From positions 1 through 52,213 of the forward strand of contig NZ_QZVQ01000016.1 of assembly GCF_003660445.1 (NCBI RefSeq): a stretch of DNA of 52,213 bases, given 5' to 3'. Within the stretch, counting starts at the first letter, position 1. Every line of letters begins with the position of its first letter. The stretch comes from Croceibacterium ferulae. GTDB taxonomy: Bacteria > Pseudomonadota > Alphaproteobacteria > Sphingomonadales > Sphingomonadaceae. Both the position numbers and the translations under genes were made by a program. A model generated the notes under the pieces. That model had not been told where the DNA came from. It saw only the letters and a program-made list of their open reading frames with translations, and did no database searches. Shown piece after piece: positions 19,970-29,770 of this stretch.

Positions 19970-21955
19970 ATGAGACCGTCAGCATCTACCGCTCACCCTG
20001 CTGCTGATGCCAAGCCGCTTGAGCGTCTGGAGGGCAACGTCGAGCGAGTGACGTTCCACAATCCCGAGAACGGCTACTGTGTGCTGCGGGTGAAGGTCCG
20101 AGGGCACCGTGACCTGGTGACAGTGACCGGGCACTCGCCGGCGATCGGCGCGGGCGAGCACGTCGAGGTTCGTGGCGGGTGGATCAATGATCGCACCCAT
20201 GGCCTGCAGTTCCGGGCCGAGCGGGTCACCACGACCGTGCCCACGACGCTGGAGGGACTCGAGAAGTATCTCGGCTCGGGCATGATCAAGGGGATCGGCC
20301 CGGTTTATGCTCGCAAGCTGGTGGGCACATTTGGGATGGACGTCTTCGATGTGATTGAGCGCGAGCCCGCACGGTTGCGGGAGGTGACCGGCATCGGTCC
20401 GGTGCGCGAAGCCAAGATCATCAGTGGCTGGTCCGATCAAAAGATCATCCGAGAGATCATCGTGTGGCTCTACACTCAGGGGGTCTCGTCCGCGCGAGCG
20501 GTGCGGATCTTCAAGACCTATGGCGAGGAAGCCATCGCGGTCGTCAGCGCGGACCCTTACCGCCTTGCGCGCGATATCGCCGGGATCGGGTTCAAGACCG
20601 CTGACCAGATCGCAAGCCGTCTGGGCTATGCCAAGGATGATCCACGTCGCGTGAGGGCTGGTGTCGCATACGCGTTGACCACGGCAATGGACGATGGGCA
20701 TTGCGGGCTGCCACGGGAGCACCTGCTGCAATCGGGTGCCAAGCTGCTGGAGGTGGATCCAGCATTGATCGAGGTAGCCCTGGTCGAAGAACTGAACGCC
20801 GGCGAGGTCATGACCGGCGTCACCGATGGCGAGCAGGTGATCTTCCTCACCGGCCTGTTCAAATCCGAGCAGGCGATTGCCGAACGGCTGCTGGCCTTGC
20901 GCAGAGGTCGTCTACCTTGGGGTGAGATCGACGCTGCCAAGGCGATCCCCTGGGTCGAGCGACGTACGGGAGTGGCCCTGTCGCCTAGCCAGGTCGACGC
21001 GCTGACATCGGCGGTCGCATCCAAGGTGTGCGTAGTGACTGGCGGTCCCGGTGTCGGCAAGACCACGCTGGTCAACTCGGTGCTGAAGGTGCTGGCCGCC
21101 AAAGGCACGCAGATCGCCCTTGCCGCCCCCACGGGCCGTGCAGCCAAGCGCCTGGCGGAGTCCACCGGTCTCGATGCGATGACGCTGCACCGGCTGCTGG
21201 AGGTCGACGGCGTTGGCGGCGGGTTCAAGCGCAATCACGACAACCCGCTCGAATGCGACCTGCTGGTGATCGATGAAGCCAGCATGGTCGACGTGCCGCT
21301 GTGCAATGCGGTGATGAAGGCCCTGCCCTCCTCCGCCGCCCTGCTGCTGGTGGGCGACGTCGATCAGCTGTCGAGTGTCGGTCCTGGTCAGGTACTGAAG
21401 GACGTGATCGGCAGCGGTGCCGTGCCGGTGGTGCGGCTCACAGAGGTGTTCCGCCAAGCTGCGGAGAGCAGGATCGTGACCAGCGCGCACCGGATCAATG
21501 CGGGCAAGCTGCCTGACCTCGACATCCGCAACGAAAGCGATTTCTTCTACGTCCCGGCAGACGAGCCGGGCGAAGTTGCTGACCGGGTTTTGCAGCTCGT
21601 GTCAGAGCGCATCCCTGCCCGCTTCGGCGTCGAAGCCACGCGCGACATTCAGGTGCTGTGTCCGATGCAACGTGGCGGCGCCGGAGCGCGCGCCCTCAAC
21701 CTGCTGCTGCAGGAACGCCTCAACGCAGCGCCTGATGCGCCGGTCGAGCGCTTTGGCAGCCGCTACGGCGTAGGGGACAAGGTGATGCACGTGATCAACG
21801 ATCGCGAGCGCGACCTCTACAATGGCGACGTGGGCCTGGTGACGAAGGTCGACCACGCTGAGAGCGAACTGACAGCCCGGTTCGGCACCACCGACGCGGG
21901 TGCCCGATCTCCCTTGTGGAGGTCCGGGTGCTCCTGGATCTCTCCGAGCGCTTGA
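19970..21955 (+). pseudogene. recD2: RecD2-like SF1 helicase, C-terminus lost
   Basis: 661 residues from ATG 19970 (GTG 19904 would add 22). The N-terminal OB-like domain and helix-hairpin-helix region are present (GMIKGIGPVYARKLVG). Helicase motifs I (GGPGVGKTTLVNS), II (VIDEASMVD), III (VGDVDQLSSVGPGQ) and IV (EVFRQAAES) are intact. After ELTARF (about base 21890) the sequence turns into an unrelated tail of about 17 residues. The usual C-terminal motifs V and VI, including the HKxQGSE segment, are missing; family members run about 730 residues. No other frame downstream contains them. The truncated protein should not be a competent helicase. Confidence 0.82.
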
Positions 21956-22196
21956 TTGAGCGAAAGCTACGTGATGATCGATGTGGGGGTCGTCTCTGTA
22001 AACGCCGGAGCTGTTGGACACGTAATGCTGCGGCGGCGTAGCTATCGAATCGTCGGATAATCCTTTGCCGCCGCAGTACGCTCGAATGACCAGATTCTTG
22101 TCCTAGCCCCTGGCAATGGTCAGTCGTGTCATGAATTATGTGACTGTTCGCTTATTCGCGTCCCACCGCGTTGGTTGCTGTCCGATCTTCCGGGAC

Positions 22197-22484
22197 TTAC
22201 AGCTTCGCTTTATGCGCCTTTACAGCATTGATATGAGCTTCGGCTGCCACCTTAATCCGGTGTTGCAATGACAGATCCCTTTCAGCCGCACTTTCAATCT
22301 CGCTAAATCGCTGCGACGTGATTTTGTTGCGTCGGGCTGAGTGCGACACCGCGGTCTGCCGTTGCTCCGGAGAAAGCGACCGGTCGGCAGTTACTTGGTT
22401 GATGAGCAGCGCTACAAGCGCAAAGCGGCCGACTTCGTCATCGCTGACCAACATGGGTGAGGGATTCATGGTAGCAGGCTTCAT
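22197..22484 (-). CDS. Small helical protein, cytosolic paralogue of 29327-29680
   Basis: 95 residues. I chose ATG 22484 because AAGGA lies seven bases upstream; longer in-frame starts lack this. The product starts MKPATMNPSP and has no signal peptide. From SDDEVGRFAL onward it matches the secreted protein at 29327-29680 along its whole length (about half the residues identical, including INQV, RFS-I and SLQ-RI). It is all-alpha and resembles DUF4168-type proteins in style, though I cannot confirm the family. The function is unknown. Confidence 0.72.
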   Translation of the reverse strand: MKPATMNPSPMLVSDDEVGRFALVALLINQVTADRSLSPEQRQTAVSHSARRNKITSQRFSEIESAAERDLSLQHRIKVAAEAHINAVKAHKAKL

Positions 22485-23244
22485 CGTTTGATCCTTGTGG
22501 GTCAGGCTGGGCGCAAGATGGATCAGGTGCCCACTGTTGGCTTCCGTGTACACCGTGTCTGCCGACTAGCTCTAGGCGAAAACTCTCGAGATTCGACGAC
22601 GAGGCCGCTGGGATGTTTGGCCTTGTCAAAGCATTGCACCCGCGGCGGTGTTCGATGGTCAAGGCTCGTTTATGGCCGGCGATCCAAGATAAAATGGGAG
22701 GAAGGTCAGATTCATGCCTTACATGAGAGATGCCGTCCAGCATATGTACCTAGCACCCGCACGGCCTAGCTCATAGTCACCCGTCGGGCCGTCGGATCGT
22801 AGAACATGGCAAAGCCCGCCTGGAGCAGCGCCGCTGTTAGCAACAGCGCTGTGAGTTGACGGCGCAGTTACCGTCGATGGCCTGCATCAAAGGATTCAAC
22901 GATAGCACGCGCGAACCTTTTTGATTTTGATTGGCTTTTCGGGTGCTTAAGCTTTGCACCGAGTTCTGCGTGATCAGCCAGGCGCCGGGTGATAGCGTCC
23001 CTTCCTGCGAGTTAGCACTAGCTTGCAGGCAGCGCACCGGACGGGCGCCTAGCTGAAATGCTAGACGCTTGGCGGAGCTTGGCTATTTGCTGAGGCGTTG
23101 GCGCTGCTGTGGTCAGATTAAAGGTCCAAACTGGAGGGACTTTCTTCTTGTGATGCTGAAGTAACGGCTTTGTACTTAGAGACCGCTTCATCTTGGCGCG
23201 AGTTCGGCATGCGGCAAGCTGCAATCTGCGCCATAGCATTGGGC
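22485..23244. other. Intergenic with hairpin, no clear gene
   Basis: About 760 bases between the divergent small gene and the LuxR-type regulator. A hairpin CGCTGTT-AGC-AACAGCG is at about 22831-22847 without a T-run. Open frames here are short and lack ribosome binding sites. ATG 23209 or TTG 23170 could extend the regulator upstream. Confidence 0.4.
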
Positions 23245-23979
23245 ATGGAACGCGCTCACCTTCATATCGTCGGCGGTACTAGCCGCTCTCGCGCCGAACA
23301 GGCTCGCACCGCATTTGCCATTGGGCATCATGCGGAGGTCTACAGTGAGCTGGACGAGCTTCTGGAGCGGCCGGCAGGTGAAGGCATCATCCTGGCTGCG
23401 CACGATACAGTTGCCGGAGGCACGGCCGGATTGGTTCGGCGGCTGAGCGAAGCCGGGGTGTCGCTGCCGCTGGTGGTCACAGCGCAAGGCTTCACCATCA
23501 ACGACGTGGTAGATGCGATTACTGACGGGGCCCTTGATTGCCTGGCATTGCCACTGGAGGGCAATAGTCAGGCCCAACGATTGCGGCGGGTCGGTAAGGC
23601 TGCCGGTCCACTTGTTGCCCTTCGTCGCCGGCAGATAGAGGCGCGCACCCGCATCATGCAGCTGAGCCGGCGTGAACGTGAAGTGCTGGATTGTGTCGCT
23701 GCCGGTAAGTCGAACAAGTTGATCGCCCGCGACCTCGAAATCAGTCCACGTACGGTTGAGATCCATCGCGCTAACATGATGAGCAAGCTGCACGCTGGCC
23801 ACCCCGCTGACGCCGTAAGGATATGGATGGATGGGCAGTTTGGCGGACAGATGATGTCGGCGCCAGCTCGAGTAGCACCGATGCCGTGCCAGACCTTCGC
23901 GCGGCCAGCCAGCATCGTACACGTGGAGGCACCGTCTAACCCGCGCGCGGGGTCCGCTCCGCTGCTACGCTATGCCTGA
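23245..23979 (+). CDS. LuxR/FixJ-type regulator with degenerate receiver
   Basis: 244 residues from ATG 23245; ATG 23209 is an alternative. The N-terminal half has the receiver fold pattern but lacks its chemistry. HIVGG stands where the acidic pair should be, the phosphoacceptor strand reads IILAAHDT without the usual Asp-x-x-x-P, and the Lys-Pro is replaced by LPLE. The C-terminal GerE-type HTH is intact: LSRREREVLDCVAAGKSNK and ISPRTVEIHRANMMSKL. It therefore probably regulates without phosphorylation. A 60-residue Pro/Ala-rich tail follows the HTH. A CtrA-family gene follows 133 bases downstream on the same strand. Confidence 0.88.
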   Translation: MERAHLHIVGGTSRSRAEQARTAFAIGHHAEVYSELDELLERPAGEGIILAAHDTVAGGTAGLVRRLSEAGVSLPLVVTAQGFTINDVVDAITDGALDCLALPLEGNSQAQRLRRVGKAAGPLVALRRRQIEARTRIMQLSRREREVLDCVAAGKSNKLIARDLEISPRTVEIHRANMMSKLHAGHPADAVRIWMDGQFGGQMMSAPARVAPMPCQTFARPASIVHVEAPSNPRAGSAPLLRYA

Positions 23980-24112
23980 ATAGCTCACGTGCCCGTTCGC
24001 CGGCCAGGTTATCAAAGCAGAGCGGACCGCGCGAGTGGCTTTGAAACTAAGGGGTTCCAAGCACCACCTGGTCTGTCCCACAAAGTTCACCTTACCTCAG
24101 AGGAAATGTCAA

Positions 24113-24808
24113 ATGCGCGTACTTCTGATCGATGACGAGTCTACCACTGCCAAGGCGATCGAGCTGATCTTGATTGCTGAGAGCTTCACTGTCGATGTCA
24201 CAGACCTTGGTGAAGACGGGCTCGATTTAGGCAAGCTTTATGATTACGACATTATCCTGCTCGATCTAAATTTGCCGGACATGCACGGGTATGACGTGCT
24301 GAAGAAGCTGCGCGTTGCCAAGGTGCAGACTCCGGTAATGATCCTGTCCGGCATCTCCGAACTGGATAGCAAGGTGCGCGCCTTCAACTTCGGTGCGGAC
24401 GATTATGTCACCAAGCCGTTCCACCGGGACGAACTGACTGCCCGCATCCATGCTGTGGTCCGCCGGTCCAAGGGGCACAGCCAGTCGATCATCCGCACCG
24501 GCAAGCTAGCGGTGGACCTGGATGGCAAAACGGTCGAGGTCGATGGTGCCCGCGTGCACCTGACTGGCAAGGAATATGCGATGCTCGAGCTGCTGTCCCT
24601 GCGCAAGGGCACCACGCTAACGAAGGAAATGTTCCTGAACCACCTTTATGGCGGGATCGATGAGCCCGAGCTCAAGATTATCGACGTCTTCATCTGCAAG
24701 TTACGGAAGAAGTTGACAGGCGCTTGCGGGGGCGAGAACTACATCCAGACTGTCTGGGGCCGTGGTTATGCGCTGCAGGAGAACGCAGACACGCGTCTTG
24801 CGGCATGA
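24113..24808 (+). CDS. ctrA: CtrA-family response regulator
   Basis: 231 residues from ATG 24113 with AGAGGA nine bases upstream. The receiver has LLIDDE, phosphoacceptor Asp51 in [19 protein letters not shown] and TKPFHRDEL. The winged-helix DNA-binding domain has the CtrA hallmarks [17 protein letters not shown] and [12 protein letters not shown]. CtrA controls cell-cycle, motility and surface genes through TTAA-N7-TTAA sites, and one such box lies at 17021. Some receiver residues differ from what I expect of a sphingomonad core CtrA (for example [11 protein letters not shown] and AFNFGADD), and the surroundings are accessory in character. This may be a second copy; only the genome can tell. 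Confidence 0.87.
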   Translation: MRVLLIDDESTTAKAIELILIAESFTVDVTDLGEDGLDLGKLYDYDIILLDLNLPDMHGYDVLKKLRVAKVQTPVMILSGISELDSKVRAFNFGADDYVTKPFHRDELTARIHAVVRRSKGHSQSIIRTGKLAVDLDGKTVEVDGARVHLTGKEYAMLELLSLRKGTTLTKEMFLNHLYGGIDEPELKIIDVFICKLRKKLTGACGGENYIQTVWGRGYALQENADTRLAA

Positions 24809-26795
24809 AGGACGCCTTGATCAACCTGGTAAGGACATGTCCCGAGCTTGAGTAAGTAGTTTGCGAAAGCGTCAACCTGTCTGCTAATCCTTGCTCTTCC
24901 GCTAGCCTTACGTAACTGGAGGTAAAGCTTCACAGCAGCAGCAAGTGCAGCAATGTCATTCGAAAGTAGCATGCGTTTGAACTGGACGCCGGCTAAGCAG
25001 CCGGTGGACCAGATGCAAGGCGCTTCCAGGGACCAACTTTCGGGAGCAGGAGAACGGGCCGCATTCTGGCTCCCGTGGCCAATCCGCCCACCAATGAGGA
25101 AATTGCGCGCAAGCGCTAGAGCTTCGTGGCGTACGCGTGTGACGAGCCGGAGGCGGACGAGCCGCTCGTCCGGACCGCGTCAGCCAGCCCGTGCAGTCGT
25201 GCAGGGCTGGTTTTGGCCGCGACCCTCGCCCAATCGCTCGCCTTTGCCGATGGCGGCTCGCGCAATGCTGGTGCTCGCCGGATGTTCGAACGCAACGTGT
25301 TCTTTCTTCGGAGCGATCAGGAACGCCGCGCCGGCGGCGATCCGTCGTGAAACACCGGCATGTACTATGCCACTCAACCGGCCCTGTATGGGTGGGGGAC
25401 AACGGTGGGAGATTGATCGGCAGCCAAGCTCGACCTTGATGCCAACCTGACCCGGCTAGCCCAGCGGACCCTCATCATCTACCACCAGCGTCACCCCGCG
25501 TTCCAGCCCCAAGCACCAGTTTGCGCACATCGGCGTTCGCGCCACGGGCATAGCTGCGAACCGCCGGACCGGCAGAAGTTCACCGATCAGCCGATCATCC
25601 GCTCCGCCAGATCCGGCGGCGGCTTCGCGCGGCCGCTCAGCATCGCATTCTGCCAAATGGGATCGGCCAGCAGCTGCGTGATCGCGCCAGCGCCGCCGCA
25701 TTGGTCCCGTCCAGCAGCGGCCTCACATCGGCCGGCAGGCAGACCAGCGAGGTCAGCTGCAACAGCTCCCTGGTTTGCCTCCCGAATGGGGATGTCTGGC
25801 GCCAGAGGCTTGGAGCGCCGCTCGCCTCACCCCCGATCGAACCGTACGCCAAACACCACCGCCCCCGCGTTCGACAGCGGGTCAGACGCCCAGACAGGAT
25901 CAGCGCCCGATACAGCAGCTTCTGCAGATGCATTGTTAGGCGTAAACGCCGGTACCCACCGCATCGACGTAACGCAGCACGTGGTCCACGCGGATCTCGT
26001 GCACCAGCTGCATCGCGGTGCGGTTGTCAAAGCCAGACAATCGTCACACCAGTACCAGTGACATGCGTCCTCTTTGCGGCCGTCTAGCGTACCGGAGTTG
26101 AGAGGAATTCCAACTTACCGAGACTGTTCTCAATCCGGTCACCAGACCGCGCACGATGCTGCATCGCGACGACCCTTTTTTGCTCCTTCGCAGGCGCTGG
26201 CCCAGTCTCAGAGCAAGATCGATGACGCGCAGTGCGCCAACCGCTACCCGCATACCCGGTTCGTAGAGTATGCCTCGTTGCCGAGGATGCTTGCACGTTC
26301 GGCATTTGCAATCAATCGGATGTAGATAATAGGTGCTTCGCATGATGCACCAAATCTACACCGCTAACTGATAAAAAGCCATGCTCATCCGACGAGCGTT
26401 CGTTCAATCCGGTGCGCGTTGCTATGATGGCTTGCTGTCGGATCTGCAGAGATCGTATATCGGGGCAAAGCGACTACTCGCTGAACTGGTCAGCTGCCGA
26501 TTGCGACGCAAACCTACAGCGTTTCCTAAGGAGATAATTCGTGGCTTAAGCCATCTCCTGTCTACGATGGATTTGTGTTCGCGGTAAGTTGATTTGATGC
26601 GGTCATCTGAATGTGGCGCCTTCCTGTCGAGTTGTATAGTGCTGTAGCCGCCCTTGTCGAGGCTGCCACTTAGAATACATCTAAATTGAGTTCATCTAGA
26701 CGAGAAGCGCCATATATTTATTAATCTCGGTGGCAAGCAAAAGTGCGCTCCGCATCCTCCAAGGAAGGCGACAGCAGCTGCTATTCGTCGTAATA
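24809..26795. other. Gene-poor decayed stretch
   Basis: Nearly 2 kb without a convincing intact gene. Overlapping open frames between 24950 and 26060 mostly have GC-rich chance composition. On the minus strand near 25828-25950 a frame reads VPAFTPNNASAEAAVSG and ends AGAVVFGVRFDRG, which looks like a true protein C-terminus, possibly an outer-membrane or beta-rich protein. Adjacent frames (QLLADPIWQNAML near 25650) also look coding but are broken by shifts. I read this as remains of one or more minus-strand genes of unknown identity. Confidence 0.4.
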
Positions 26796-27492
26796 CCAAA
26801 GAGCGTGAAGGCTGACTCACGATTGAGGATTCCCAAGCGTCTGATTGTCTGTTTGAACATGGCGAGCAGAGGGAGGCTCGCGATGGCTGCGGCGATCACG
26901 GTTCGACGTGATTGGACGGCAGGAGAGTTGCGCAAGGTGGCGCGCGATTGCGCGGATGGCGATCAGGTCCGCCGGCTGCTGGCGATCGCGCTGATCGTGG
27001 ACGGGGGCAGCCAGAGCGAAGCGGCGAAGCTGGCGGGCGTGACGCTGCAGATCGTGCGCGACTGGGTACTACGCTTCAACGCCGAAGGGCCGAACGGCCT
27101 GGGTAACCGCAAGGCACGGGGACGGGCTTCAATCCTCAACGACCAGCAGCGTGCCCGGCTTGACGTGCAGGTCGAGACAGGGCCGATCCCGGCGGCACAC
27201 GGGGTCGTGCGCTGGCGGTTGATCGATCTGGCGCAATGGGTCTGGGACGAGTTTGGCCTGTCAGTCACGCGCCACAGGCTGAGCCGGGAGCTTCGCGCCA
27301 TGGGCTATCGCAAGCTCTCGGCGCGACCGCGGCACCGCGGAGGACATCGAGCTTTTAAAAAGGGCTTTGCCGACCGCCTAACGGCAATCTGCAGCAAGCT
27401 CCCGCGCGGCACGCCGGTAGAGCTGTGGTGGCAGGACGAGGCGCGGATTGGGCAGCAAACCAAGCTCAACCGCCGCTGAGTGTTGTTGCCCC

Positions 27493-28335
27493 CTAATTGC
27501 CTGACGGGGCCTCGCGGGTTTGGATGATGTACTCGCGGGGTGAGCGGTAGCCCAGAGCCTTGTGCGGATGGACCTCGTTGTAGTGGGTGAGCCAGCGAGG
27601 CAGCTGCTCGAGGACTGTGCGAGCATCGGGTGTGGGGTTCACGCGGACGTAGTCGCGCTTGAGGGTGCGCACGAAGGCTTCAGCCATGCCGTTCGATTGT
27701 GGCGAGCTGACTGGCGTCGTCCGCGGTATCAGACCGATGTCGCGGGCGAAGCGGCGGGTGTCGCCGGCGACGTAGGGGCTACCATTGTCGGTGAGCCACT
27801 CGATCGGCGCGGCCAGGCGGTTCACCGGGCCGAAGCGGTGCTCGACCGTGGCAACCATCAGATCGCGGATATCCTCGGCAGTGATGCCGCCCGTGGTCGC
27901 GACGTGTCCCATGGCTTCGCGATCACAGCAGTCGAGCGCGAAGGCCACGCGCACCTTCTCGCCGTTGTCGCAGGCGATCTCCAGCGCATCAGAGCACCAG
28001 CTGGTGTTGCGCTGCTCAACCGCAACACGGCCCTCATGGCGTCGCTCCTCCCGGCTTGAGCTGTGGCGCTGGAGCAGCAGGCCATGCACCTTCATGACCC
28101 GGTAGACCCGTTTGGGATTGGGCGCGGTGCGCCCGGTTTTGGCAGCCTGGCGGCGCAGCAGGGCATGGACGCGGCGGTAGCCATAGGTGGGCAGATCGGC
28201 GATCAGGACGCGGATGTCGCCGACCAGTTCGGCATCGGGCAGTGGCGGTCGCCCGCGCCGACGTGGAGGTGGCCGGTGGTGCATGGCAGACAGGTGCTGC
28301 CGGCTGATGCCCAGGGCCTCGGCCACGGCGCTCAC
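27493..28335 (-). CDS. IS3-family transposase OrfB (DDE integrase domain)
   Basis: 280 residues from GTG 28335, overlapping the orfA stop (GTGA) in the -1 frame. An HTH-like segment (MSAVAEALGISRQHL) precedes an HTH_21-type region (YGYRRVHALLRRQ). The rve/DDE core has its first Asp near WCSDALEI, the second in EWLTDNGSPYVA and the Glu in NGMAEAFVRTLKRDY. In the IS3 family the active transposase is the OrfAB fusion. Reading through the A7 site in the -1 frame continues as KTAAALDLVARGRPVSAV into this protein. Confidence 0.95.
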   Translation of the reverse strand: MSAVAEALGISRQHLSAMHHRPPPRRRGRPPLPDAELVGDIRVLIADLPTYGYRRVHALLRRQAAKTGRTAPNPKRVYRVMKVHGLLLQRHSSSREERRHEGRVAVEQRNTSWCSDALEIACDNGEKVRVAFALDCCDREAMGHVATTGGITAEDIRDLMVATVEHRFGPVNRLAAPIEWLTDNGSPYVAGDTRRFARDIGLIPRTTPVSSPQSNGMAEAFVRTLKRDYVRVNPTPDARTVLEQLPRWLTHYNEVHPHKALGYRSPREYIIQTREAPSGN

Positions 28336-28733
28336 CGGCCGTCCCCTGGCAACGAGATCGAGCGCAGCAGCAGTTTTTTTGGGCCTGCGGCCCGGGACAT
28401 GGCCTCACGCAGGATTTCGGCTTCCATGGTCTTCTTGCCCAGCAGACGCTGCAACTCGGCGATCTGGCCCTGCAGCGCGCGGTATTCGGAGGCAGGCACC
28501 ACCTCCTCACCGGCACCAGCTGCGGTCAGCGCCCCTTGCGCCATCAGTCTGCGCCAGGTGAAGATCTGGCTGCCGCTGATGCCATGCTGCCGGGCGACGA
28601 GCGACACGCTCATGCCCGGCAAGTAGGTCTCCTCGACGATCCGGACCTTCTCCTCCGGGGTCCAGCGCCTCCGGCGCTGAACCCCGGAGAGGACCTCGCC
28701 ATCGTGGTAACGCCTGGTCGTATGCTCAGTCAT
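28332..28733 (-). CDS. IS3-family OrfA (HTH)
   Basis: 133 residues from ATG 28733; GTG 28742 is an alternative. The HTH_Tnp_1 domain is RRRWTPEEKVRIVEETYLPG and VARQHGISGSQIFTWR. A leucine-zipper-like coil (YRALQGQIAELQRLLGKK) follows. The product binds the element's ends and forms the N-terminal part of the OrfAB transposase. The slippery run lies 39 bases before its stop. Confidence 0.93.
   Translation of the reverse strand: MTEHTTRRYHDGEVLSGVQRRRRWTPEEKVRIVEETYLPGMSVSLVARQHGISGSQIFTWRRLMAQGALTAAGAGEEVVPASEYRALQGQIAELQRLLGKKTMEAEILREAMSRAAGPKKLLLRSISLPGDGR
28374..28380 (-). promoter_or_regulatory. A7 programmed -1 frameshift site
   Basis: On the minus strand the bases are A AAA AAA in the orfA frame (CCA AAA AAA CTG), a canonical X-XXY-YYZ heptamer. 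A -1 slip joins orfA to orfB with no intervening stop, giving the OrfAB fusion typical of IS3 elements. Confidence 0.75.
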
Positions 28734-29326
28734 ATGCCTCACTCTTATCTAAGAGCGAGACCCTGTCAGGTCATTTTGGGGGCCAGCTCACTGAGCCAGG
28801 CGCGGCACCCGTCCATCAGCTCCCAAGGACCAACGCAGAGCCTCGGCATGGATCTTCGGTACCATCTGCCCGGCTGAAGGGAAGGCGGCCGGCATTGTCA
28901 TGCCCCACTGCAACAGCGCGGCTATGGGCTTGCACCTGGAAGAGATCGCCTTCCATGTCGCGCCTGGCGCACACGCTGTCATCCTGCTCGACCAAGCCGG
29001 ATGGCACGGCTCGAACGAACTGGTGATCCCGCCCAACATCACGCTGCTGCCGCTGCCACCCCGCTGCCCGGAACTGAATCCGGTCGAGAACCTGGCAGTT
29101 CATGCGCGATAACTGGCTGTCAAACCGGATCTACAGATCCTACGACGACATCGTTGAGCACTGCTGCTACGCCTGGAACAAGCTCGCCGATCAACCCTGG
29201 CGCATCATGACCATCGGCCTGCGCCAGTGGGCGCATGGGTTCTGATCAATGCGCCTTGGTATGAATGTTATGCTGGTGCACCCCTTGCCACCTGGGTACA
29301 TTGCCCAACCTTGAAAGGAGCATGTC

Positions 29327-29680
29327 ATGAAGTTGCTATTTGCCGCTATCGCGGCGTCCGCGCTAGTGAGCGCCAGCGCCTTTGGGCTTCCGCCAAGATC
29401 AGCTCAGGCGGTTCAGTCGGGCAGTATCAGCGACGATGAGGTTGGCCGGTTTGCATTGATCGCGTTGGTGATTAACCAAGTCGAGAGTGATGCGACGATG
29501 ACGAGCCAACAGAAAAAAGCTGCTGTAAGCCAAGCAATGCAGCGGAACGGCATGGCCGCCGACCGATTCAGTCAAATTGTGAACGCGAGCCGCACCGACG
29601 CTTCGCTGCAGCAGCGGATTCGCGCTGCGGCCGACGCTCAAATCGAAGCCGTTCGCGCTCGGCAACGTGGCCGGCGATAA
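29327..29680 (+). CDS. Secreted small helical protein, paralogue of 22197-22484
   Basis: 117 residues from ATG 29327 with AAAGGAG upstream. A Sec signal peptide (MKLLFAAIAASALVSASAFG) is followed by the helical domain starting SISDDEVGRFALIALVINQV and ending in Arg-rich QRGRR. It matches the leaderless protein at 22197-22484 along the domain. It is predicted to be periplasmic and resembles DUF4168-type secreted helical proteins, without certainty. It starts 67 bases after the end of the broken IS630 element, so its native promoter may have been displaced. Confidence 0.8.
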   Translation: MKLLFAAIAASALVSASAFGLPPRSAQAVQSGSISDDEVGRFALIALVINQVESDATMTSQQKKAAVSQAMQRNGMAADRFSQIVNASRTDASLQQRIRAAADAQIEAVRARQRGRR

Positions 29681-29770
29681 TTTGTCGAGGCATCACCGTA
29701 ACAAGCCCTCCAAGATACTTTAACCATCATAACACAAGCGTTTCTCGGCTTATTGGTCGGCAGCTGTACG

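Larger units (their letters stand above)
27481..28790 (-). mobile_element. IS3-family insertion sequence, apparently complete (1310 bp)
   Basis: It starts TGTTG and ends with the bases CTCA, the TG...CA form of IS3 elements. Imperfect terminal inverted repeats of about 28 bases share GCCCCC and CCTGAC. The 5-bp direct repeat CTGAG flanks it (27476-27480 and 28791-28795). It carries overlapping orfA and orfB on the minus strand with an A7 frameshift signal. No lesion is visible, so it may be active. Confidence 0.9.
26883..29245 (+). pseudogene. IS630-family transposase, split and mutated
   Basis: Start ATG 26883 after GAGGGAGG. The 5' part (26883-27479) has an HTH region (SEAAKLAGVTLQIVRDWV) and the first catalytic Asp in WWQDEARIG. 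The 3' part (28795-29245) continues with RRGTRPSAPKDQR, the second Asp in ILLDQAGWHGS and the Glu in NPVENL. There are three lesions. An IS3-family element sits between the parts. A TGA replaces the expected Trp codon at the junction and is present in both copies of the target duplication, so it predates the insertion. A two-base loss after NPVENL shifts the frame; the original ending FMRDNWLSNR resumes in another frame to TGA 29245. Confidence 0.85.
26796..29259 (+). mobile_element. IS630-family element interrupted by an IS3-family element
   Basis: The ends read CCAAAGAGCG on the left and, inverted, CCAAGGCGCA on the right (8 of 10 identical), each flanked by TA, the usual IS630/Tc1 target. 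Without the inserted IS3 element and one copy of its target duplication the length is 1149 bp, normal for the family. The transposase inside is broken (see 26883-29245). Confidence 0.72.

Noticed and set aside
22837-23037. Minus-strand ORF of 66 codons
   Set aside because: No ribosome binding site, no motif, and overlaps a stable hairpin; composition is that of intergenic DNA.
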